This document shows positions 1 through 8,713 of a DNA stretch of 64,000 nucleotides, one piece after another. The notes under the pieces were generated by a model. That model searched no databases, was not told where the DNA came from, and saw only the letters and a list, made by a program, of their open reading frames with translations. Positions within the stretch are counted from its first letter, which is position 1. Each line of letters starts with the position of its first letter. The DNA is from Candidatus Heimdallarchaeota archaeon. Lineage in GTDB: Archaea > Asgardarchaeota > Heimdallarchaeia > JABLTI01. The DNA is taken from contig JAGXNT010000013.1 of assembly GCA_019894765.1 (NCBI GenBank), positions 42,354 through 106,353 on the forward strand, read 5' to 3'. The translations under genes and the position numbers were made by a program.

Positions 1-87
1 GATTTAGAAGGAATATCTTCTCAATCAATAGTTAAGGACATCATCAGAGAAATACCAATCAGAGAAGTAAGAGCACAACAAAGGTAA
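1..87 (+). CDS. MoxR-type AAA+ ATPase, C-terminal end only
   Basis: An open frame runs in from the left edge and ends with TAA at 85-87, giving 28 residues ending IPIREVRAQQR. This resembles the last helix of MoxR AAA+ ATPases (an ...IL..I.VP... pattern). The identification leans mainly on context: the next gene is a DUF58 protein 54 bases downstream, and MoxR-DUF58 pairs are a standard operon in bacteria and archaea, where the ATPase is thought to act as a chaperone or maturation factor. The nucleotide-binding motifs lie outside the window and cannot be checked. Confidence 0.55.
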   Translation, partial: DLEGISSQSIVKDIIREIPIREVRAQQR

Positions 88-141
88 CTAAGAGAGAAAA
101 CAATTGAAAAACCATATCAAACAAAATAGGTTGTCGTACAA

Positions 142-1539
142 ATGATTTCAAAAAGAGGATCATTTATCCTTTTCGGAGGATTATTTATGATATCAATAGG
201 TCTAGCACTAGAAGGAATTGTACCTGTTTTTGATATCGTCATTCTCTTTATGGCACAACCATTAGCATATGGTATTTCAGATATTATTGTAACTTATTTT
301 CTCTTAATTGGAATTCTAATGGTTATAGGGACAACTTTTGGTTATCCAATCTTTCGTATCCAAGCAAATACTGAGGGAATAACCGTTAAACGAGTTCTAG
401 ATAAAAGAAAAACCTTTGCAGGAGAATATATCCATGTGAAAATAACTATTCACAATAAAGGACCAAATGCTATTGATCATTTAGAAATTTATGATGCATA
501 CCCCGAAACAATGGATTTGGTGCTGGGAGAAAATTACCTTTACACAAGGATTAATGCAAATTCAAAAGCAGAATTCTCCTATATTGTCAGAACTCCAGTA
601 AGAGGTTTATTCAAGATTGGCCCAACAAAAGTTATCATCCATGACCGTTTAGGATTCTACGAAGAAGAGAAAATTAAACAAGATTTTGATGAAGTATTAG
701 TTTATCCGTCCTATGAGGATATCAAGAAATTAAAAACACTAGGTGCAAAAAGACAACTTGGCAAAATGTTTGGAATTCATAAAACCAAACTCAAAGGTAC
801 AGGTATGGAATTCTGGGGAATTCGTGATTATTATCCAGAAGATGCTTTTAGATACATTGACTGGAAAGCGTTTAGTAGAACACTCAAATTACAAATAAGA
901 GAATTTGAAACTGAGAAAAATATCCGGGTAATGGTATTACTTGATACCTCTCAAAGCATGGATCAAGGATTAATTCGCAACACTAAACTCGAATTTAGTA
1001 TTCGAGCTGTTGTTTTATTAGCACATATGGCTCAAGAAAGAAAAGATATGATTGGACTTGCAACATTTGATAGTAAAGTTAATACATTTATAAAACCTGG
1101 GCATGGAACTTCCCAATTTAATCGAATCCTCGAAGATCTTGCATATACAACTCCAAGAGGTCCATCTTATCTTGCAAAAGCAGTACAGAATCTAATAATG
1201 CGTACCCGAGGTAGAGGATTGCTACTTATAATCACAGATTTAGAAGGTAAAAAGAAAGATATTCTTGATGGAGTTCGCAAAGCATCAGCAGCAGGATTCG
1301 ATGTCATAATTATGTCACCATTTGGACCTTTCTTTGAGATTCAAAATACTCGATTAGGTCCCACTGAGAAAGCTCTGGGTGAAGCCATTGCAGAGGAATA
1401 TTTTGACATAAGATCAAGATTGAGTAGAGATATCCAACGATACCGAGCTGGTGTTATATCTGTTGGGCCAGATGATTTCTTGATATCTGTAATTAATGAA
1501 TACATCGAAGCAAAAAGGAGGGGCATTGGTCTTGTCTGA
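142..1539 (+). CDS. DUF58 / VWA-like membrane-anchored protein
   Basis: 465 residues. Two or three hydrophobic segments occupy residues 8-65, then an extracytoplasmic-looking beta-rich part, then the DUF58 signature from residue 219 (KGTGMEFWGIRDY, then DWKAFSR) and a von Willebrand A-like domain whose metal site begins D268-T-S270-Q-S272. DUF58 proteins are partners of MoxR ATPases; substrates are mostly unknown. ATG start at 142. The 3' end overlaps the next gene by 8 bases, so the two are translationally coupled. Family assignment is firm; function is inferred only from the family. Confidence 0.9.
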   Translation: MISKRGSFILFGGLFMISIGLALEGIVPVFDIVILFMAQPLAYGISDIIVTYFLLIGILMVIGTTFGYPIFRIQANTEGITVKRVLDKRKTFAGEYIHVKITIHNKGPNAIDHLEIYDAYPETMDLVLGENYLYTRINANSKAEFSYIVRTPVRGLFKIGPTKVIIHDRLGFYEEEKIKQDFDEVLVYPSYEDIKKLKTLGAKRQLGKMFGIHKTKLKGTGMEFWGIRDYYPEDAFRYIDWKAFSRTLKLQIREFETEKNIRVMVLLDTSQSMDQGLIRNTKLEFSIRAVVLLAHMAQERKDMIGLATFDSKVNTFIKPGHGTSQFNRILEDLAYTTPRGPSYLAKAVQNLIMRTRGRGLLLIITDLEGKKKDILDGVRKASAAGFDVIIMSPFGPFFEIQNTRLGPTEKALGEAIAEEYFDIRSRLSRDIQRYRAGVISVGPDDFLISVINEYIEAKRRGIGLV

Positions 1540-2878
1540 AATAATTGGTACAAGAGTTGAAGAAGATAAAGTAAGGAAAATGCGTAATCTCCTCAATATG
1601 ACTCGAGTATTTGCGGTATTAGTATTCATAGCTGCCCTTGCTTTAGTAATAAGCTCAATAGATGCTTCGATTTGGAATTTCAGTTCATTTGGGAAAAGTT
1701 TGAAATTATTTGTGTTCCTTTTTGAATTATTGTTTCTACTAATAGGTTATGGAATTGCATATATGTTAGGTTATGATGATTCCGGAGCAGTAGCTATGAT
1801 GAATGCATTTCATTCAGCAATCTTTGGTGGTGGGGATACCATCATGGGTGTTTCCGTTGAAAATATTATTTTAAACCCATTACAATTTTTCAGCCAGCCT
1901 GGTCTTTTTGAACCACTGTATTCTTTCTTCATTATGATTATCTTGTTTATCGCCTTAATTTCTGGTCTCGGATTCTTAAGAGAGTGTAATCCTGCGCTTT
2001 CAGCAATATCCTTTTTCGCAATGAATATCGTCCTAGGTTTAGCATCTTTAAGTGGGAAATTACTCATAGATATAGACTTCAGTGGTGGTATTGCTCAGAT
2101 GATTTTCTCTAAATTAGTAATAACTGCTTTCCTGATTTACTTCTCATTAGAATTGAGTTTTCAAGCAAGCTATGTTTACAACGTAATAGGTCCTAATATC
2201 CACAGACATAGACGAATCTCGAGTAATATTAAGAGGTTAAGAGATTTCAAGATGCCACTCGAGAGAATGAGAGATGAAAGACCTCAAGCAGATGAAGAAT
2301 CCGACAGAATGGGTATTCGCGGTAAAAACACCTCGAGATCAAGAATGACTGTATCGACCGCTTTCTCGAGAGTGAAAGGATTAGTCGGAAGGAAACTATT
2401 TAGAATATCACCAGATGAAGATTGGGATAAAATGAATAATCGTCTCAGGGGATTCTATGAACAACTTGAACGGGATGATCCGATGATTGCTGTATCATTA
2501 TCAGCATCTGCTTATACTCCATCATTAGCTCGTTTGATTCTAATTATAACATCAGGTACGCTATTTAGAATGGCAGCTTTGTTATTACTTTCTTGGCTAG
2601 CATTGAATCCTGTACCTATCCTACAATTTCTTAATTTTCCAGATTCAGTTGTCAGTAGTGTAGAAGGAGCACAACCGGAAATGATTATGCTTGTATTAGC
2701 TCCATTATCAATACTATTCTTACTCGTAGGACTAGTTGTCCAATTTATACAAAGAAGAGCAACAAGAAGAATGGAAGCTGCAGCTCAAAGACCCACTATT
2801 CATCCAATCTCTGAAGAAAAAGAGACACAGCGAAGAAGACCAAGAAGAAGACAAAGAGTTCCACAGACGGAGCAATGA
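1532..2878 (+). CDS. Multispanning membrane protein of the MoxR-DUF58 operon
   Basis: About 448 residues. I place the start at TTG 1532 because a GGAGG sits at 1517-1521; an upstream in-frame ATG at 1496 lies deep inside the DUF58 gene and has no such site. About seven hydrophobic segments are visible: two near the N-terminus, three between residues 125 and 210, and two near 345-410. A charged Arg/Ser-rich linker separates the last two groups and the C-terminus is Arg/Gln-rich. I do not recognise the family. Position suggests a membrane component working with the MoxR/DUF58 pair. Confidence 0.75.
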   Translation: MSEIIGTRVEEDKVRKMRNLLNMTRVFAVLVFIAALALVISSIDASIWNFSSFGKSLKLFVFLFELLFLLIGYGIAYMLGYDDSGAVAMMNAFHSAIFGGGDTIMGVSVENIILNPLQFFSQPGLFEPLYSFFIMIILFIALISGLGFLRECNPALSAISFFAMNIVLGLASLSGKLLIDIDFSGGIAQMIFSKLVITAFLIYFSLELSFQASYVYNVIGPNIHRHRRISSNIKRLRDFKMPLERMRDERPQADEESDRMGIRGKNTSRSRMTVSTAFSRVKGLVGRKLFRISPDEDWDKMNNRLRGFYEQLERDDPMIAVSLSASAYTPSLARLILIITSGTLFRMAALLLLSWLALNPVPILQFLNFPDSVVSSVEGAQPEMIMLVLAPLSILFLLVGLVVQFIQRRATRRMEAAAQRPTIHPISEEKETQRRRPRRRQRVPQTEQ

Positions 2879-2971
2879 AATTTTCCTAAAAAAGTGCCCC
2901 ATCATTAAAGCTTTTAATTAGGTGTTTTAATACTTATTTAGAAAATAATAGACAAGGTAGGGTGTAATATT

Positions 2972-4039
2972 TTGTCAAAAAAAAGCGATACAATGGCAAT
3001 CGGAATAGATCTTGGTACAAGTATAACAAAACTAGTAGGACCTGGTGGCGAAAAGATTGTAAAAATACCAAGCTTGGTAGGTGATCCAAATCCTGGATGG
3101 AAAGGATTAGGAACCGATAAATCTTGGGTAAATAATCTTGTGCTACAAACTGATGATGGAAAGAAATTTTTCGTAGGTGAATTAGCACGATTACAAAGCG
3201 AAATAAAACGACCATTAGCAGACAAAGGTAAAATGAAAAGCTTGAAAGATGCAATAATAGCAATAAAAGCTGCGCTCTCGAATTTTGTAGAAAAGGATTA
3301 TGGTAATTTTATAGTTGCCACTGGAGTACCAGTTGCAAGCCCACAAGATGAAATGATAACCTTAAGTAAAGGTCTCAAAGGAGCAATGACTATAAATGTG
3401 GCAAATGATGCAACCGGAGAAGAAAAGCAAATCAATCTTAAAATAGATCAATGCTTAGTTATGCCAGTTTGTTATGGGTCATATTATGAGATTTTGAAAT
3501 CATCTGGAGAACAAAGAGCAGTTGATGCTGTGGTTGTAGATATTGGTGCTGGTGCAACAAATATTCTTACAGTTTATGAAGGACGATTAATGCGAACAGC
3601 AAGCGGAAGCGTACAAGAATCAATAACTACTCTTGCTGAAAGAATTGCAAGCAATTTGAATCAACAAACAGGAAAAATAATGCGTCCATTCGAATTAATT
3701 AAATCCATTGAGATAGGAAGAAAGAGTGTAATGGTTGCAGGAGAACAATATGATATTTCTGAAACCTTGGAATATTATGTCAATTCAATAGCAGATATCA
3801 TAGTGGATGAATTAACAACCTTGCTTAGAACACTTCCACCCGATGCTTGGATTGAAAAAGTTATTCTAACAGGTGGTGGAGCTGAAGTCTTTGGTAAAAA
3901 AATGAAGAATGTTCTCACCGAAAACAATATTGTTCAAACACCAGAAGAAGTTATTGTTCCTGAAGATCCTGTCTTAGCTAATGCTATTGGCTTCCAAAAA
4001 ATTGCTCAAGCACAAATTGACAGTAAAAAGAAGAAATAA
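2972..4039 (+). CDS. Actin/ParM-like ATPase
   Basis: 355 residues from a TTG start, with AAGGTAGGG just upstream. Actin-superfamily nucleotide-binding motifs are in order: phosphate-1 GIDLGTSITKL near residue 10, phosphate-2 VVDIGAGATNILTV near 190, and the adenosine motif VILTGGGAEVFG near 295. Length and motif spacing fit the ParM/StbA and Ta0583-like archaeal group rather than full-length actin; the subdomain 2-4 insertions are short. Such proteins form filaments in plasmid or cell-shape roles. It follows the DUF58 operon after 93 bases, probably with its own promoter. Lysine-rich C-terminus. Confidence 0.85.
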   Translation: MSKKSDTMAIGIDLGTSITKLVGPGGEKIVKIPSLVGDPNPGWKGLGTDKSWVNNLVLQTDDGKKFFVGELARLQSEIKRPLADKGKMKSLKDAIIAIKAALSNFVEKDYGNFIVATGVPVASPQDEMITLSKGLKGAMTINVANDATGEEKQINLKIDQCLVMPVCYGSYYEILKSSGEQRAVDAVVVDIGAGATNILTVYEGRLMRTASGSVQESITTLAERIASNLNQQTGKIMRPFELIKSIEIGRKSVMVAGEQYDISETLEYYVNSIADIIVDELTTLLRTLPPDAWIEKVILTGGGAEVFGKKMKNVLTENNIVQTPEEVIVPEDPVLANAIGFQKIAQAQIDSKKKK

Positions 4040-4058
4040 TTTTCTTAGGAAAAAATAT

Positions 4059-4090
4059 GATTCGCTTGGTAGCGAATCTTCTATTTTATT
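4059..4090 (+). terminator. Hairpin terminator after the actin-like gene
   Basis: A perfect 8-bp stem, GATTCGCT at 4059-4066 and AGCGAATC at 4071-4078 with loop TGGT, is followed by a T-rich run. It sits between two convergent genes and could end transcription for both. Confidence 0.6.
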
Positions 4091-4101
4091 TTTCAATTGA
4101 A

Positions 4102-4956
4102 TTACTTGTGCTTGATAAATGTTTTATTTCTATACTCTTGGAATGCAACACGAAGTTCATGTTCTGTATTCATCACAATTGGACCATTCCATGCAACTGG
4201 TTCTCCTATTGGTCTTCCAGAAATTAGAAGAAATCTTACTTGTTTTTCTTTTGTATATATTTCTACAAAATCACCATCAGCATATAATACTACAGAACCT
4301 TCGTTTATCGATTGTTTTTGTTCGTGATCAAAGAATCCCGCTCCTTCGAAAATATAAGCTAAAACAGTATGTCCTTGTTTCTTGGGATGTTTGAACCTAC
4401 CTTCTGGTTTAATAGTCACATCGATATATTCCGGATCAGTCACAATATCTTGCACTGGACCTTTAGTACCATTAACATTCCCGCAAATAATCTTTACAAG
4501 CACTTTATCATTCACCGAAAATTCAGGAATTTCCTCATTCTTTACATCTCTATATCTTGGGTGCATCATTTTATTCTTAGCTGGAAGATTAGCCCATAAT
4601 TGGAATCCCTGCATTAATCCTTCAGACCGATGGGGCATTTCTTGATGAATAATACCACTTCCTGCGGTCATCCATTGAACATCTCCGGATTTAATTACGC
4701 CTTTATTACCAAGGCTATCTTCATGTTCTACTTCACCTTCAAGCATATAGGTAATTGTTTCAATCCCTCTGTGCGGATGCCAAGGGAAACCAGCTAAATA
4801 ATCATCAGGATTATCCGATCCAAAATGATCGAGAAGTAAGAAGGGGTCGAATAATGGAACTTCATGAAACCCAAAAACCCGTTCTAAACGAACCCCAGCC
4901 CCCTCAAGTGTTGAACGGCTCTTTAGAATTTTATTCACTTTACGTTGGTTATTCAA
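4102..4956 (-). CDS. Pirin family protein
   Basis: Cupin-fold pirin. The metal-binding N-terminal cupin shows FPWHPHRGIET and, further on, TAGSGIIHQE, giving the usual His/His/His/Glu set. Pirins are Fe(II) proteins; some have quercetinase activity and others regulate metabolism, so the substrate is open. I choose the TTG at 4956, preceded by GGAG (CTCC at 4965-4968 on the plus strand), giving about 284 residues; a longer frame to 5004 has no ribosome site. It is convergent with the actin-like gene. Confidence 0.88.
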   Translation of the reverse strand: MNNQRKVNKILKSRSTLEGAGVRLERVFGFHEVPLFDPFLLLDHFGSDNPDDYLAGFPWHPHRGIETITYMLEGEVEHEDSLGNKGVIKSGDVQWMTAGSGIIHQEMPHRSEGLMQGFQLWANLPAKNKMMHPRYRDVKNEEIPEFSVNDKVLVKIICGNVNGTKGPVQDIVTDPEYIDVTIKPEGRFKHPKKQGHTVLAYIFEGAGFFDHEQKQSINEGSVVLYADGDFVEIYTKEKQVRFLLISGRPIGEPVAWNGPIVMNTEHELRVAFQEYRNKTFIKHK

Positions 4957-5128
4957 ATTATAATCTCCAATATTATGAAATTGGTTGTAAGCTTGAATTC
5001 TCACGATTTGATTAAAATATACTTCTTCAATTAGTAAGAAATTCTAAAGAAAAAAACAAAGAAATTTCAATCTTAAACAATCAACCTTTTAACTCAAATG
5101 AAATTAGTCTAATTTGGAGTATGACTTA

Positions 5129-6079
5129 TTGCTAAGAAAGAATTCCCAGAAGAAAATTGGCTTGCTTATTCTTGTTTTTGGTATACTCATATTATTTCTT
5201 CCACTGAATGAGAATGGTCTCACACAAAGCTATAATTCAAATGTAGGAACCACTGAAGACGCATACTTCAAAGTATTAGATTTAGAGGTTGGAGTAGTAT
5301 ATAATTTCACAGTAGATGTGGAAGATTATTATCAAATGGATATTGGGTTTTCTATTCATATAGATGATAGACCCAAAAAAAGGAATGCTTTAGTAACTAT
5401 TGATGAACCAGGTCAAGGGGATGAAACAACACTTTACACACCAGAAAGTAGTGGAGATTATTATGTACGTGCGTTCTCGAATTATGATTGGGGATTCTTC
5501 ACAATTACAGTAAAAGAGAACCTAACAGGGATAGATAAGACAGTTGAACCATATCGTATACCTACAAGTTGGAACTGGTTATGGATATTGGCCTCGGTAA
5601 TTGGTGGGATTTTCCTCTTAGCATTTTTGATAGGCTTTCTCTCAAACGTTGTCGGAGTAATAAATTGGCGAAATATACGTTTACCAAAAATAAACGTAGA
5701 TGGATCAAAAATAATGCGAAGAGCAAAAGCAAGAAGATATGAAAGGATGAAAAGAAGAGTTCTCAGAAAAGACCAACGAGAAGAAAAAAAGGAATTAATG
5801 AAGAAAGAGCAATTAAAAATACCTATTCAAGTGAGACAGCGAAGAGTTGTGAAAGGCGGAGTAGAGATTATCTTTGTTTCAAATAAGAAACCACGATGCA
5901 TGGTTTCAGGCTTGGATATTGATTTTGATGAGGATGAAGTTGTCGCTTGTCCGAATTGTAGCAATGTAGCGAAGAAACCAATGCTGGTAGAATGGTTGAA
6001 AGTAAAAGGTATCTGCCCAATGTGTAGAAAAAACATCATAATAGAGCAATGTCCAAAAGTTGAACACAAGGAAAACTAG
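5129..6079 (+). CDS. Two-pass membrane protein with extracytoplasmic beta domain and RING-like zinc finger
   Basis: About 316 residues from TTG 5129, chosen because GGAG at 5116-5119 is correctly spaced and it puts the first membrane segment at residues 10-26. Residues 30-135 look like an extracytoplasmic beta-sandwich of pre-peptidase C-terminal (PPC) type, followed by a second membrane segment near 148-175, a strongly basic stretch, and a Cys-rich end: C257, C274-P-N-C277, then EWLKVKGICPMC with C296/C299, and C308. The EWL...G.CP.CR pattern is that of RING-type fingers, but the expected His and second Cys are absent. No function is known; a membrane-bound ubiquitin-ligase-like or scaffolding role is only a hypothesis. 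Confidence 0.7.
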   Translation: MLRKNSQKKIGLLILVFGILILFLPLNENGLTQSYNSNVGTTEDAYFKVLDLEVGVVYNFTVDVEDYYQMDIGFSIHIDDRPKKRNALVTIDEPGQGDETTLYTPESSGDYYVRAFSNYDWGFFTITVKENLTGIDKTVEPYRIPTSWNWLWILASVIGGIFLLAFLIGFLSNVVGVINWRNIRLPKINVDGSKIMRRAKARRYERMKRRVLRKDQREEKKELMKKEQLKIPIQVRQRRVVKGGVEIIFVSNKKPRCMVSGLDIDFDEDEVVACPNCSNVAKKPMLVEWLKVKGICPMCRKNIIIEQCPKVEHKEN

Positions 6080-6787
6080 CTACTCCTTTTCACCAAGTTT
6101 TTCTCTTACAAACCTATCAGCAAGAAGCAATGGAACTGGTAATTTTGTGTCAAAAATTTGATTCCGGATAAATTCACGCATAACATAAATCATGGTATTG
6201 AAACCAATCATGTGACCTTGTGACAAATAAACCGGTTTTGCAGGGAGATCTGCTGATTGAAAAGCAACTCCAATGTTTTTTTCCTCGTGGATTATTTGTG
6301 AGTAACCTCCTTTCTTTAAAGGAGGAGTATATTCTCCAAAAAGAAGTTTCTTAGCAATTCCTACAGTGGGTTGCTTTATTTCTAATCCCATTTGACTTGC
6401 TAAACCAATACCTTGGGGGTGAATAATCCCATTACCATCAAAAAGAAAAAGCTCAGGTTCTACCTTCAGACGCTTAATCACAGTATGGTAACCAGGAGAT
6501 TCACGATAATGCAGGAAACTAGGAATGTAAGGAATGCGAGGTCGAAAATACTCAACATGTTCCTCAACAACTTCTAAGGTTCGGAAATCAACGACAACAA
6601 GACCAGCACAAGCAAGCTCATCACCTTTCAAATAAGCAACATCTAAACCAGCAACAAGGGTAATGTCTTCTAGAGAGAGGTCACTATCAAGGATAATGTG
6701 GGACGAAAGAAGGACTTGTTCTTGACGAACAGGAATTAACTCTTTTCGGTACTCCTTGGGAATGTCGAGGTACTGATCATCAGTCAT
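6080..6787 (-). CDS. nfi: Endonuclease V
   Basis: 235 residues, the normal size. It cleaves DNA (or RNA) 3' of deaminated bases such as inosine. Catalytic acids are recognisable: the Asp of GLDVAY, the Glu of HYRESPGYH, and the Asp of FDGNGIIHPQG. The family usually has HPR where this protein has HPQ. ATG at 6787. The stop abuts the stop of the convergent membrane-protein gene with no gap. Confidence 0.93.
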   Translation of the reverse strand: MTDDQYLDIPKEYRKELIPVRQEQVLLSSHIILDSDLSLEDITLVAGLDVAYLKGDELACAGLVVVDFRTLEVVEEHVEYFRPRIPYIPSFLHYRESPGYHTVIKRLKVEPELFLFDGNGIIHPQGIGLASQMGLEIKQPTVGIAKKLLFGEYTPPLKKGGYSQIIHEEKNIGVAFQSADLPAKPVYLSQGHMIGFNTMIYVMREFIRNQIFDTKLPVPLLLADRFVREKLGEKE

Positions 6788-6867
6788 ATATAATTAAAAT
6801 ACTCCAAGGAAAATAAAACTATGCTAAAAAACAAGAGAAGAAACATAATCACAACTCAACCGTAATG

Positions 6868-6878
6868 TTTTTTAAATT
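6868..6878 (+). promoter_or_regulatory. TATA-like box of tRNA-Ser
   Basis: A TTTTTTAAATT element lies about 30 bases before the mature 5' end of the tRNA, the spacing expected for an archaeal TATA box. Confidence 0.45.
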
Positions 6879-6906
6879 GCTATGAAAAACACAAAAATGA
6901 AAACAA

Positions 6907-7018
6907 GCCGAGGTGTCCTAGCCTGGTAGGGAGATGGATTGCTAAAATCCCTCCTGCTGATGGATTGCAAACATCCATTGTGCTTCCGCACGCGCGGGTT
7001 CAAATCCCGTCCTCGGCA
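6907..7018 (+). tRNA. tRNA-Ser(GCU) with a 28-nt bulge-helix-bulge intron
   Basis: Acceptor stem GCCGAGG pairs with CCTCGGC at 7011-7017. The anticodon stem is ATGGA with TCCAT at 6974-6978, loop TT-GCT-A..A, anticodon GCT at 6941-6943. A long variable arm (GTGC-TTCC-GCAC) identifies a serine tRNA. The intron is 6945-6972, between positions 37 and 38. Splice geometry is canonical: outer helix ATGGA/TCCAT, 3-nt bulge ACA, 4-bp helix TTGC/GCAA, 3-nt bulge TAA, inner helix AATCC/GGATT. Cutting after the second bulge base on each side restores a normal 7-nt loop. A discriminator A at 7018 is followed by an encoded CCA at 7019-7021. Confidence 0.93.
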
Positions 7019-7076
7019 CCACTTTTCTTCAAGATTTTAAGTAACTTATTTTAATATTTTTACCTATATGTAACTC

Positions 7077-7619
7077 ATGAACTCTAAAATTCTTCTCGCA
7101 AAACAACTAGGAGAGACTGCGAACATAATTGAGTGGGCTATTAATCTAGTGCCTGAGGATCGACTGTTAGAAATACCACCTCACAGCATTCACCCTAAAT
7201 CTGATGAAACACTGAAAAAATATTTTGGATTGTGGTCTGCATATCGTTTAATGTTTCATCTCGTTCATTATGAAGAGAATTGGGCTCTCCCTGGTTTAAA
7301 GCATTGGTTAGGTGAATCAATACCTCCCAAGAATGAAATGCCTAATGAAGAAATGATGTGGGAAAAGGAATTACAAAAAGTTGTGGATTTGAACTTACTG
7401 TTGAAACGATTTCATTTGGTAAGAGGAAAGCAAGTTGAAGCAATCAACAAAATGACAAATGACATTTGGACAGAAAAAAAGATGAATACTTATTGGGGTG
7501 AAGCAACAGCTGAATTTAGTGTATCAAAAACTATTCAACATACATTCGAACATGGTAATAAAATAATGAGAATTGGTATACACTGGGACCGATTGTTAAA
7601 TTATCTAAATCAACTATGA
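7077..7619 (+). CDS. DinB/YfiT-like metal-binding four-helix protein
   Basis: 180 residues. The pattern of one His in the second helix (FHLVHYEENW) and HxxxH in the last (QHTFEHGNKI) fits the DinB/YfiT superfamily, whose members bind a divalent metal with three His and include thiol-dependent transferases. No specific substrate can be assigned. It starts with ATG 56 bases after tRNA-Ser. Confidence 0.6.
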   Translation: MNSKILLAKQLGETANIIEWAINLVPEDRLLEIPPHSIHPKSDETLKKYFGLWSAYRLMFHLVHYEENWALPGLKHWLGESIPPKNEMPNEEMMWEKELQKVVDLNLLLKRFHLVRGKQVEAINKMTNDIWTEKKMNTYWGEATAEFSVSKTIQHTFEHGNKIMRIGIHWDRLLNYLNQL

Positions 7620-7651
7620 AAGAAGGATAAGGTTAAAGGAAGATCATAAAA

Positions 7652-8557
7652 CTAAATTCTTAATGTGAATCCGAATGTGGGCTCCATTTTTAATCCAAGT
7701 TCTTCGTATAGTTCTACGTTTTCAATATCTCTTGCTTCATACCATAGGGTGTTATATCCAGCTTCTTTGGCTTTCTGAGCAAGGAATCCGAACCCCTCTT
7801 CAATGATTTCTTTGAATAAAGGCATAGCTTCTTTCTTAACTACTGGAACGAAACTCAGAAAAATTCTTCCAGGAATGTCCAGATATCGCAATCCCTTTGC
7901 TAGATAACCAAAAGATGCATCACCTCTTTTATACACAATTGTGCAAGCAACTATTGCATCATCCCAAATTAAATTGTTAAGATACCTTTCAACTACTTCT
8001 TTTGGTTGTTTGCTTTCTTTCACAACTAGTTTAATGAGTTTCTGTTTGTCTCTTGGTAGATCTAATTCTTCTATATTTTCGGATTTTTTGTAGTCGTCTT
8101 TCACCAATAAGTCTACTGAAAACATAGTTGCATAACTTAGTAGTTTCTTCTCTTTGAAGCCATGTTTCTCAAGAATTTGTATCGTGTTTCCCCAGCCTGG
8201 CATGGCAAATGAGCGAATAGCTTGTGCTCCCTTTGATTTCAAAGTCTCTATTGTTTTCTTCACTAATTCCTCTTCAATATGTTCGTAACCTTTTCGAATA
8301 AATGGTATGTGTAAGGATCCAAACGAAACACCTTCAATTTCTCTTTCAATAGTGCTACTCAAAAAACCAACCATCTTATCTCCATCAAAAGCATAATGAC
8401 GTGTTTCAGGACTAAAACCTACTCGAGAGTAACTTTCTGTAAGAGATGCCTTATTGGGGTACCAAATTACCCAATTCCAATCTTTAATGACATCTTTTAT
8501 TAGATCTATTTGATCATCCAACAATAATTCATCATAATTTCTAAATTCAATCAACAT
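7652..8557 (-). CDS. Tandem GNAT-fold acetyltransferase
   Basis: 301 residues, about twice a single GNAT domain. The N-terminal half has the GNAT beta4-alpha3 region (DKMVGFLSS...) and IQILEKHGFKE near residue 130; the C-terminal half ends with a second GNAT-like tail, NVELYEELGLKMEPTFGF. The acceptor substrate is unknown. The acetyl-CoA loop Q/RxxGxG/A is not obvious, so activity is uncertain. Convergent with the DinB-like gene. Confidence 0.7.
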   Translation of the reverse strand: MLIEFRNYDELLLDDQIDLIKDVIKDWNWVIWYPNKASLTESYSRVGFSPETRHYAFDGDKMVGFLSSTIEREIEGVSFGSLHIPFIRKGYEHIEEELVKKTIETLKSKGAQAIRSFAMPGWGNTIQILEKHGFKEKKLLSYATMFSVDLLVKDDYKKSENIEELDLPRDKQKLIKLVVKESKQPKEVVERYLNNLIWDDAIVACTIVYKRGDASFGYLAKGLRYLDIPGRIFLSFVPVVKKEAMPLFKEIIEEGFGFLAQKAKEAGYNTLWYEARDIENVELYEELGLKMEPTFGFTLRI

Positions 8558-8713
8558 TAATCCTCTTTAGAATTTCTCAAGTTAACAAATTATTAAGAGA
8601 AGTAGTATTTTTCCCATTTATAATTATTAGTAATTCTTATTTTATCTAGCAAAACAGATTGTGAGTTAATCTTAAAAGAGAATTGCACATAGAAAATTTA
8701 GGATGAATTCTTT

